9,111 nt of DNA from Nitrospinota bacterium (GTDB lineage Bacteria > UBA8248), in the NCBI GenBank assembly GCA_029937135.1, contig JAPYQX010000100.1, positions 1 through 9,111 on the forward strand. The letters are read 5' to 3'. The notes beneath the pieces are model-generated. The model saw nothing but the letters and a program-made list of their open reading frames with translations. It ran no database searches and was not told the DNA's origin. The stretch's first letter is position 1. Every line of letters begins with the position of its first letter. Positions 1-9,111 of the stretch are shown piece by piece. Made by a program: the position numbers and the translations under genes.

Positions 1-526
1 TTCGCTGTCCAATAATTACGGCATCTACAAAAAGGGGTTCTTCCCAAAGGGAGATAACATTTAGCGTACGGCTCGAACTGGGATAGGAAACCAGACAGAT
101 GTCGGCCATGTCCTCCTGAACGGATCGCATAACTTCTTCGGGGTGGAGGCAGTCGAGCCGGACCCGGGCCTCCGGATAAAGATGCCGAAAACGCTGCATG
201 TAAATGCCCATGACATGGAGACCGACGGAGTAAATCGCCGCTACACGCACCGTTCCTTCGATTCGTTTTTTATCGCTTGCGACCTCGTCCCTCACCCGAT
301 CAAAGCCTTCGATGAGATCGCGGCAAGCCTTGTAGAACTTCTCTCCTTGAGGGGTCAGGGTGAATGGGCGTTTGCTCCGATCCAATAGCGAGACGCCTAA
401 ATCTCTCTCAAGGTGGCGGATGCTCTGGCTGGCGGCCGATTGGGTCACGCCGCTCTCGCGGGCTCCGCGAGAAAAACTGTTTGTCTGAACCACATTGCAA
501 TAAAGGCGAAGCATATCAATCTTCAT
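1..526 (-). CDS. LysR-type transcriptional regulator, N-terminal part (runs off left edge)
   Basis: The first 175 residues of a LysR-family DNA-binding regulator are visible; the rest lies beyond position 1. Residues about 3-61 form the winged helix-turn-helix (MLRLYCNVVQTNSFSRGA, then VTQSAASQSIRHLERDLGV, then LLDRSKRPFTLTPQGEKFY), which matches the family pattern closely. A linker helix follows (about 64-90), then the start of the effector-binding periplasmic-binding-protein-like domain (GTVRVAAIYSVG from residue 91). I chose the ATG at 526-524 because it gives the usual short lead into the HTH. An in-frame ATG at 547-545 would add MLYKYFP, and neither has a clear Shine-Dalgarno sequence. 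The gene is divergent from gltB, with an inverted repeat of LysR-box type between them, so control of gltBD and self-repression are likely by analogy with Bacillus GltC. The effector cannot be read from the sequence. Family certain; role inferred. Confidence 0.93.
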   Translation of the reverse strand, partial: MKIDMLRLYCNVVQTNSFSRGARESGVTQSAASQSIRHLERDLGVSLLDRSKRPFTLTPQGEKFYKACRDLIEGFDRVRDEVASDKKRIEGTVRVAAIYSVGLHVMGIYMQRFRHLYPEARVRLDCLHPEEVMRSVQEDMADICLVSYPSSSRTLNVISLWEEPLFVDAVIIGQR

Positions 527-543
527 GGGAAAGTATTTATACA

Positions 544-562
544 GCATTAGAAATTCTAATGC
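544..562. promoter_or_regulatory. Probable LysR-family operator (perfect 9-1-9 inverted repeat)
   Basis: GCATTAGAAATTCTAATGC is a perfect inverted repeat with 9-base arms around one central base. It contains TTAGAAATTCTAA, which fits the T-N11-A core of LysR-type binding sites. Its centre (553) lies about 65 bases before the predicted gltB transcription start (about 618), the usual place for the high-affinity LysR recognition site. It also overlaps the predicted start site of the divergent regulator gene, as expected for autorepression. The repeat is seen directly; the role is inferred. Confidence 0.7.
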
Positions 563-567
563 AATGT

Positions 568-596
568 ATTAAATAATTCGTGTTGGGTTATGGTAA
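568..596 (-). promoter_or_regulatory. Candidate promoter of the LysR-type regulator gene
   Basis: Read on the minus strand, TTACCA (596-591) and TTTAAT (573-568) are separated by 17 bases, matching the sigma-70 consensus at 4/6 and 5/6 positions. Transcription would begin near 561, inside the inverted repeat at 544-562. The boxes interleave with the predicted gltB -35 box, so the two divergent promoters share DNA. Confidence 0.45.
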
Positions 597-611
597 GAAA
601 TCGTGTATAGT
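583..611 (+). promoter_or_regulatory. Candidate sigma-70 promoter of gltBD
   Basis: TTGGGT (583-588) and TATAGT (606-611) are separated by exactly 17 bases. The -10 box matches consensus at 5/6 positions but the -35 box only at 3/6, as expected for a promoter that needs an activator. The start site would be near 618, giving a leader of about 70 bases. The operator at 544-562 is centred at about -65. Confidence 0.5.
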
Positions 612-635
612 GAGTATCCGATTGGGGTTGCTCCC

Positions 636-671
636 TCCTCCTCCTTGGGGGAGGGATTTGTTTTCTTTCTT
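636..671 (+). terminator. Terminator-like hairpin in the gltB leader (possible attenuator)
   Basis: Bases 636-643 pair with 648-655 to give an 8-bp GC-rich stem (two G-U pairs) closed by a CTTG tetraloop. ATTTGTTTTCTTTCTT (656-671) follows directly and would be a U-rich tract in RNA. This is the form of an intrinsic terminator, but it sits between the predicted gltB promoter and the start codon at 689, so it may act as an attenuator or RNA-stability element. I found no clear antiterminator partner. Confidence 0.4.
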
Positions 672-688
672 ATAAGGTTGGAATATCA

Positions 689-5252
<4,564 letters not shown>

Positions 5253-5260
<8 letters not shown>

Positions 5261-6701
5261 ACCCACCGGTTTTGTCGAATTTCCAAGAGAGTTGCCGGGT
5301 CGCAGGCCCGTTGAAAAACGTATTGAGGATTGGAACGAAGTCTATCTTCCGTTTTCCGATGACAAGCTTCAAACCCAAGGGGCGCGGTGCATGGACTGCG
5401 GAATTCCCTTCTGCCATAGCGGTTGTCCGTTGGGGAATCTCATTCCGGAATGGAACGACATGATCTACCGGGATAAATGGGATGAGGCCATCGAGCGGCT
5501 GCACAGGACGAACAATTTTCCCGAGTTCACCGGGCGTCTATGCCCCGCCCCATGCGAGGGCTCATGTGTCCTGGGCATAAATGAAGACCCCGTTGCGATT
5601 AAACAGATTGAAGTCTCGATCGTCGAGCACGCTTTCGAGCAAGGTTGGGTGGTTCCGCGGCAGCCCGCTGCCAGGACCGGGAAGAAAGTCGCCATCGTGG
5701 GCTCCGGGCCGGCGGGTTTGGCGGCGGCGGATCAACTCAACCAGGCGGGCCATAGCGTTACTGTCTTCGAGAGGGACGCTCGTATCGGCGGATTGATGCG
5801 CTATGGAATCCCCGAATTCAAAATGGAAAAGAAATTTTTGGATCGCCGGCTGGAATTGATGGAGTCCGAGGGCGTTGTCTTCAAGACGGGGTGTCATGTA
5901 GGCGTGGATGTTACTGCATCGGCTCTCCGAGAGGAGTTCGATGCGCTGGTCCTCGCGGGCGGAGCGCGCGCCCCGCGTGATTTGCCGATTCCCGGGCGCG
6001 ATCTCAAGGGCGTATATTTCGCGCTGGAGTATCTTTCCGTCCAGAACAAACTCTGCGAGGGCGCTTCGGTTCCCGTTGAGAAGCAGATCAACGTCAAGGG
6101 AAAATCCGTAATCATCATCGGTGGCGGAGACACCGGGGCCGATTGCCTGGGTACGGCTCACCGGCAAGGCGCGGCTTCGATTCGTCAGCTTGAAATTTTA
6201 CCTCGTCCGCCGGATGAGCGTGATGCGAATGTAAATCCTTGGCCTCTTTATCCGAATATTCTACGCATCTCCTCCGCGCATGAAGAGGGTGGCGAACGTA
6301 TCTACTCCATTTCAACCAAGCAGTTTGCCGGCGAAGACGGGGTGTTAAAAAAGCTCGATGTCGTCGATGTGGAAATGAAGCGCAGCGATGACGGAAGGAT
6401 GAGTTTCGAGGATGTCCCCGGCACGGAGAGGGAGATGAAGGCGGATTTCGTCTTTCTGGCCATGGGCTTCCTGGGGCCGGAGCGAAAAGGCATGATCGAG
6501 GAATTGGGTATCGAACTCACCGAGCGCGGCAATGTATCGCGTGATGAAAATTGGTTGACGAACGTACCGGGCGTGTTTACGGCTGGAGACATGCAACGGG
6601 GCCAATCTCTCATCGTATGGGCCATTGCCGAGGGAAGATCGTGCGCTCGCGGGGTGGATATGTTCCTCATGGGAGAGTCCGACTTGCCCGCCCCGGTTTA
6701 A
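5253..6701 (+). CDS. gltD: Glutamate synthase (NADPH) small subunit
   Basis: This is the 482-residue beta subunit of GOGAT, normal in length. It oxidises NADPH through FAD and passes electrons via 4Fe-4S clusters to the large subunit. The N-terminal domain carries two cysteine groups, C46-x2-C49-x4-C54-x3-C58 and C97-x3-C101-x3-C105, which match the 4Fe-4S ligands of the family. An FAD-binding Rossmann motif follows (VAIVGSGPAG, about 146-155, with VFERDARIGG to residue 180), then a second dinucleotide fold for NADPH (VIIIGGGDTGADC, about 286-298). The C-terminal FAD motif GVFTAGDMQRGQSLIVWAIAEG (440-461) completes the reductase. The start follows a strong Shine-Dalgarno sequence and overlaps the end of gltB, so both subunits come from one message. 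Related reductases (for example PreT/dihydropyrimidine dehydrogenase parts) share this fold, but adjacency to gltB settles the call. Confidence 0.98.
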
Positions 6702-6835
6702 ATCCTGTTTCGGGACGTGGCTTCAATGATGGTTTTTCATGGCATTCCTCTTCGTAAAATATTGATAAATAATCAGTTAACTTAAAATGAACATGCGGCC
6801 TCCGGCATGAAAGCCCTCCTGAAATAAAAAATTCA

Positions 6836-6852
6836 TGGTACAATTATATTGT
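6836..6852 (+). promoter_or_regulatory. Candidate extended -10 promoter with overlapping palindrome
   Basis: TGGTACAAT (6836-6844) fits the extended -10 form TGnTATAAT with one mismatch in the hexamer; no good -35 box lies 17 bases upstream. ACAATTATATTGT (6840-6852) is an inverted repeat with 5-base arms over the same place and could be a repressor site. Transcription from here would give the GAF gene a leader of about 190 bases. Motif seen; function inferred. Confidence 0.35.
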
Positions 6853-6887
6853 GTCTGAAAATGAATGCGGTCATTTGCGATTTTCCG

Positions 6888-6984
6888 TTTTCCGTTGAGA
6901 AACGACGGAAAAGCCCTGTGAATGTTGAGGGATGGCAAAGCCACCCGGATGGGTACCCTGCGGTAGCCCGATTGTTCCCGTTTC
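6888..6984 (+). promoter_or_regulatory. Structured 5' leader, possibly c-di-GMP-I (GEMM-I)-like riboswitch
   Basis: Several RNA helices can be read. A closing helix pairs GAAACG (6899-6904) and GGAA (6907-6910) with TTCC (6975-6978) and CGTTTC (6979-6984). Inside lie an A-rich joint, a CCCT/AGGG hairpin (6914-6917/6928-6931), the segment GCAAAGCC (6935-6942), an ACCC/GGGT hairpin (6943-6954) and GGTAGCC (6962-6968). This order echoes the GEMM-I family (GGcAAAcC, stem, ACGCAAAGCC, stem, GGtAGCcGGGTTACC). Departures are a 10-base loop instead of GAAA, an extra G before GCAAAGCC, and a degenerate 3' end. A rival hairpin (TTTTCCGT 6888-6895 with ACGGAAAA 6905-6912) competes with the closing helix. 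Another rival (GGG-A-TGGC, AAA, GCCACCC at 6929-6946) would break the GEMM fold. Structured RNA is likely; ligand class uncertain. Confidence 0.38.
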
Positions 6985-7024
6985 GTGGGGTGGGCTTCTT
7001 GGGGCGTTGTATGCGGTCCTGAAG

Positions 7025-7038
7025 AAAAAAGGGGGGGG
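7025..7038 (+). repeat. A6G8 homopolymer run at the ribosome-binding site of the GAF gene
   Basis: Six A (7025-7030) and eight G (7031-7038) end two bases before the ATG at 7041. The G-run is the only purine-rich Shine-Dalgarno-like element, although it sits closer to the start than is ideal. Its length sets the spacing and could vary by slipped-strand replication. It could also pair with C-runs in the upstream leader and so hide the ribosome-binding site. Confidence 0.6.
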
Positions 7039-7040
7039 CC

Positions 7041-7622
7041 ATGTTCGAGCCGGGAAACATCAAAGTTTGTTTCGGAGTATTTAGCAGGATAACGAGAGAG
7101 TTGAGTTCCGCCCTCGATGTTGGTGAAATCCTTGACCATATCGCCCGGCAGACGGCTGAGGCGACCGGCGCCAAAGGCTGCGCGGTCCGGGTGCTCAACG
7201 AAAAAACAAGACTTTTTGAATTGTCGGCGGTCTGGGGCCTAAGCCAGGAGTATTTAAAAAAAGGTCCGGTTGACGCCGATCACAGTCTGGCGGCATGCAT
7301 GAATGGAGAGGTCGTCCAAATCCTGGACACGGTCGACGATCCTCGGGTTCAGTACCCCGAGGACGCTAAAGAGGAGGGAATCGTATCTATATTGTCTGTC
7401 CCGATGATGGTGATGGACCGTACGATTGGAGTCTTGCGCCTCTATTCTTCAGAGCCGAGGGTATTCACCGAGGATGAACTTGCGTTCGTCCGTGCGCTTG
7501 CCGATTTGGGGATTCTCGCGCTCCGCCACGCGCGCCGCTACTCGGGGTTGAAGGTTGACCACGATTCTCTCGTCGAAAATTTCCAGACTTGGTTCGAGTC
7601 GAGTGTGTACAAGCCTCAATAA
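7041..7622 (+). CDS. Free-standing GAF-domain protein
   Basis: This 193-residue cytoplasmic protein consists of one GAF domain and short flanks. An amphipathic helix (FSRITRELSSALDVGEILDHIARQ, about 14-37) leads into the fold: strand GAKGCAVRVLNEKTRLFELSAVWGL (43-67), then ILDTVDDPRVQYPEDAKEEGIVSILSVPMMVMDRTIGVLRLYS (about 94-136), ending in the helix FTEDELAFVRALADLGILAL. This layout is typical of GAF sensors in histidine kinases and c-di-GMP enzymes, which bind small ligands such as cyclic nucleotides or haem. No kinase, GGDEF, EAL or helix-turn-helix part is attached and no partner gene is adjacent, so ligand and output are unknown. It lacks the cysteine pattern expected of the GAF-fold free methionine-(R)-sulfoxide reductases. 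The ATG at 7041 follows a G8 run; the AT-rich and structured DNA upstream suggests its own transcription unit rather than an extension of gltBD. Confidence 0.88.
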   Translation: MFEPGNIKVCFGVFSRITRELSSALDVGEILDHIARQTAEATGAKGCAVRVLNEKTRLFELSAVWGLSQEYLKKGPVDADHSLAACMNGEVVQILDTVDDPRVQYPEDAKEEGIVSILSVPMMVMDRTIGVLRLYSSEPRVFTEDELAFVRALADLGILALRHARRYSGLKVDHDSLVENFQTWFESSVYKPQ

Positions 7623-7662
7623 AAGTGTTGTTAGCAGATACGCAGGTACACGCCTCCCTACG

Positions 7663-7675
7663 CAAAACCGTTTTG
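7663..7675. terminator. Weak bidirectional hairpin between convergent genes
   Basis: CAAAACCGTTTTG can fold into a 5-bp stem with a CCG loop in the 92-base gap between the stops of the converging GAF gene (7622) and metallophosphoesterase gene (7715). The position suits termination from both sides, but the stem is short and AT-rich and has no clear T-run beyond itself. Confidence 0.22.
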
Positions 7676-7714
7676 TGGGAATCGGATAAAGAAGGGTTGC
7701 CCATTGCCTGTTAA

Positions 7715-8455
7715 TTAGTGCGGCATATGGGCCGGATTCCAATACTCCCCTGTCCGGATTGTGACGGCTTGCCGTTCTCCATTGGGGACCCAGCTGTTCT
7801 CGTTTTTCTTTGCCTGGGGCTCGAAATCGTATGCAATCCTGTGAATCTCCGCTTCCCAGTTTCCGTCGCCCTTGTATTCGAGAATAACGTAGGCGGGGCG
7901 ATTGTCTCCGTCCCAGTTCACCGCGGCCGAGGCCCCGCAAACAAGGGTCTGATTTCCGACCTGGCGAACATAGGGCCCGTGAACCTGCCCAAAGACCAGA
8001 CACTCGGCTTTGGCCCCGTCGAGCCTTTCCAGAATTTCTTCGTCTGTTAGCCGCAGCGGAAGAGCCCCTTCGTCATTGCCCGGAGCCGCGTGGAAAATGT
8101 GAACGTCGTGACCGGGTTCGGCCGTGAGGGTTATTTCATGAGGTAGGCCTCGCAGCCAGGCGAGTTGGTCGTCGTTGAGGTGTTCGCGCGTTGTCCTGCT
8201 GCTGTCGTTTCTTCCCGGGAAAGGATTGTCCTGCTCGTCGATTTTATCGATCACCCATCTATCAAAATTTCCCAGGATGGGAAGGGAGTTTTTGCGTGCT
8301 CGAAGCGCATCGATTACCTCGCCGGGCTCGGGACCGCCCATTACATGATCGCCCAGTACGACCTCCCAATCGACATTGTGCTTATCGACTTCCGCCAGAA
8401 TGACTTCGAGTGGTGTGAGTTGAGCGTGGATATCTCCATAAAGCGCAAGTTTCAT
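7715..8455 (-). CDS. YfcE/MJ0936-like calcineurin-type metallophosphoesterase
   Basis: A 246-residue protein of the calcineurin-like phosphoesterase superfamily, expected to hydrolyse a phosphodiester or phosphomonoester with two metal ions; substrate unknown. Metal-site motifs appear in the usual order: GDIH (D8, H10), GDHVMGG (D36), GNFD (N63, D65), FHAAPG (H122) and GQVHGPY (Q157, H159), then the closing VCGAS segment where relatives have NPGS. Two positions differ from the textbook set: Phe64 replaces the histidine of GNHD, and Gln157 replaces the first histidine of GHxH. The first change is common in YfcE-type enzymes (Cys or Thr there); the second may alter metal binding. There is no signal peptide. 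The C-terminus (about 207-246) is a polar tail beyond the fold. The start follows GGGAG 9 bases upstream, which lies inside the end of a small ORF on the same strand, so the two are probably co-translated. Confidence 0.9.
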   Translation of the reverse strand: MKLALYGDIHAQLTPLEVILAEVDKHNVDWEVVLGDHVMGGPEPGEVIDALRARKNSLPILGNFDRWVIDKIDEQDNPFPGRNDSSRTTREHLNDDQLAWLRGLPHEITLTAEPGHDVHIFHAAPGNDEGALPLRLTDEEILERLDGAKAECLVFGQVHGPYVRQVGNQTLVCGASAAVNWDGDNRPAYVILEYKGDGNWEAEIHRIAYDFEPQAKKNENSWVPNGERQAVTIRTGEYWNPAHMPH

Positions 8456-8459
8456 GGTT

Positions 8460-8603
8460 TTACTCTCCCTTAAAAAAGTATTGGATAAATCCGATCATAG
8501 CAGGACTTGCCTTGGATGGGTATGATTCGTCCATTTCAAAAAGGGTCCGGCAGGCAATAAATTTTCCTGTTCCTGGGGTATCCCCCGGAAACCTCTGTCT
8601 CAC
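8460..8603 (-). CDS. Putative 47-residue small protein upstream of the metallophosphoesterase
   Basis: I do not recognise this product. The case for a gene is contextual. A GTG start at 8603-8601 has TGAGGAGGAG just upstream (complement of 8607-8616), leaving the GGAGG core 5 bases from the start. The frame is open for 47 codons, and its stop ends 4 bases before the metallophosphoesterase ATG. The 3' end of the ORF carries that gene's Shine-Dalgarno sequence. The protein reads MRQRFPGDTPGTGKF at the start and IGFIQYFFKGE at the end; it has one cysteine (residue 18) and no predicted membrane segment. The same frame extends upstream to an ATG at 8666, which has a much poorer ribosome-binding site. 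It could instead be a translated leader serving only to couple translation. Codon use is more AT-rich than in gltBD. Confidence 0.45.
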   Translation of the reverse strand: MRQRFPGDTPGTGKFIACRTLFEMDESYPSKASPAMIGFIQYFFKGE

Positions 8604-8923
8604 GGGCTCCTCCTCAATAATCGGGATACGATCTTTCCTGCGGGAAACGGGGGTCCCGGGCCTCATTTACAGAAAGTCCTATATTTCGATTGAAGTCTGG
8701 ATTACTCATTACAATGATTGATACCATTGAAAATGTTATGTATGGGGTGATGGAGACTGGCCTGAGACGGAGGTTTCATCCGAAATCGTAAGTTTCGGGG
8801 CGATATTCGTTGTGAGATTGCGGCGGAAGAGGTGGTATGCAATTATCCCCCGCTGTTCAGGGAATGAATTGTCTCTGGATTTTTTCCGGTTTGATATTAT
8901 TTCATTGTGAAGTAACAGTTTAA
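8604..8923. other. Non-coding stretch before tRNA-Ser
   Basis: About 320 bases without a supported gene. On the minus strand it would be the upstream region of the small ORF and metallophosphoesterase; I see no convincing promoter for them. It holds a hairpin at 8780-8798 (CCGAAA with TTTCGG, 7-base loop), a small inverted repeat at 8712-8729 (CAATG with CATTG) and a TTTCC/GGAAA hairpin near 8634-8647. On the plus strand, its last 55 bases contain the tRNA promoter candidate. The remainder shows no structure I can interpret. Confidence 0.5.
8869..8900 (+). promoter_or_regulatory. Weak promoter candidate for tRNA-Ser
   Basis: TATTAT (8895-8900) matches the -10 consensus at 5/6 positions and lies 23 bases before the mature tRNA, so a short 5' leader for RNase P would be made. 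The best -35 partner, TTGTCT (8869-8874), is 20 bases away, which is too far for a standard promoter. Only the -10 box is reasonably supported. Confidence 0.3.
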
Positions 8924-9017
8924 GGAGAGGTGTCCGAGTTGGTTGAAGGAGCACGACTGGAAATCGTGTGGGTGCTCAAAAGGTGCCTCGGGGGTTCGAA
9001 TCCCCCCCTCTCCGCCA
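8924..9017 (+). tRNA. tRNA-Ser (anticodon GGA)
   Basis: A complete type-II tRNA. The acceptor stem is GGAGAGG (8924-8930) with CCTCTCC (9007-9013), followed by discriminator G (9014) and an encoded CCA (9015-9017). The anticodon stem CACGA/TCGTG holds the loop CTGGAAA with GGA at 8959-8961, reading serine codons UCC and UCU. A long variable arm (GGGTGC with GTGCCT, using wobble pairs) is the serine hallmark. The T-arm is GGGGG-TTCGAAT-CCCCC. The sequence is very close to the Escherichia coli tRNA-Ser(GGA) pattern. A T6 run (9031-9036) after CCCCCCG may help end transcription. The 94 bases after the tRNA hold no gene I can support. Confidence 0.97.
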
Positions 9018-9111
9018 AACAGTCCCCCCGTTTTTTCTCTACTCCGGCCTGACGCCTGTGCATGGCGAATTCCTAATCAAGCGGCGATCGGTGTCTGAAA
9101 CATACCCCGGC

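Larger units (their letters stand above)
6702..7040 (+). other. Non-coding stretch between gltD and the GAF gene
   Basis: These 339 bases hold no convincing protein gene. The first 150 are AT-rich and include a hairpin at 6792-6809 (CATGCGG pairing with CCgGCATG, one bulge) that has no T-run after it, so gltD has no clear intrinsic terminator. A promoter candidate with an overlapping small palindrome lies at 6836-6852. A strongly structured leader fills about 6888-6984, and the stretch ends in an A6G8 run before the GAF start codon. The three supported elements are listed separately. Confidence 0.6.

Noticed and set aside
143..576. Two short plus-strand frames at the left edge
   Set aside because: They lie antisense to the LysR-type regulator, whose minus-strand reading gives an unmistakable helix-turn-helix.
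628..675. Possible TTG-started 15-codon leader peptide (MLPPPPWGRDLFSFL) with four proline codons in the gltB leader
   Set aside because: The proline run over the hairpin is suggestive of ribosome-stalling attenuation, but the TTG start has no properly spaced Shine-Dalgarno sequence and the run follows from the CCT repeats of the stem.
6792..6809. Hairpin after gltD as an intrinsic terminator
   Set aside because: The stem (CATGCGG with CCgGCATG) is followed by an A-rich rather than T-rich tract, so it does not fit an intrinsic terminator on the plus strand.
6777..7198. Two overlapping minus-strand frames of about 120 codons between gltD and the GAF gene
   Set aside because: They overlap the GAF start and the structured leader, their translations are low in recognisable content, and no Shine-Dalgarno sequence supports them.
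9018..9111. Possible integration site or gene end after tRNA-Ser, including a minus-strand tail RGMFQTPIAA ending at 9077 and an open plus-strand frame from a GTG at 9058
   Set aside because: No integrase or repeat of the tRNA 3' end is visible, and the two partial frames are too short (35 and 54 bases) to tell from chance.

Overview
The window comes from a bacterial chromosome of moderately high GC content. It looks like core-metabolism sequence rather than a mobile region: I see no transposase, integrase, phage gene or CRISPR array. The phylum cannot be fixed from this sequence. The two-subunit NADPH-type glutamate synthase, the LysR regulator and a CCA-encoding tRNA-Ser fit a Gram-negative-type lineage (Proteobacteria/Desulfobacterota-like or a deep-branching relative), but this is a guess.

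Layout. Positions 1-526 (minus) hold the N-terminal part of a LysR-type regulator that runs off the left edge. It is divergent from a gltBD operon (689-6701, plus) encoding the large and small subunits of glutamate synthase (GOGAT). The 162 bases between them form a compact control region: two overlapping back-to-back promoter candidates, a perfect 9-1-9 inverted repeat of LysR-box type centred near -65 of the gltB promoter and over the regulator's own predicted start site, and a terminator-like hairpin in the gltB leader. The arrangement parallels the divergent gltC-gltAB pair of Bacillus. After gltD lies a 339-base non-coding stretch with an extended -10 promoter candidate and a strongly structured leader that partly resembles a c-di-GMP-I (GEMM-I) riboswitch. 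This precedes a small free-standing GAF-domain protein (7041-7622, plus), whose start codon follows an A6G8 homopolymer run. Converging on it is a YfcE-like metallophosphoesterase (7715-8455, minus). Four bases upstream of that gene ends an overlooked 47-codon ORF with a GTG start and a near-perfect Shine-Dalgarno sequence (8460-8603, minus). A further non-coding stretch leads to a tRNA-Ser(GGA) gene (8924-9017, plus). The last 94 bases hold nothing I can assign.

How the parts work together. GltB releases ammonia from glutamine and uses it with 2-oxoglutarate to make glutamate, drawing electrons from NADPH through GltD. The adjacent LysR protein is the natural candidate for tuning this nitrogen-assimilation operon. 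The GAF and metallophosphoesterase genes have no visible functional link to gltBD. The most interesting unexplained signals are the structured leader before the GAF gene, the LysR operator architecture and the small ORF coupled to the metallophosphoesterase. None is proof of a new system.
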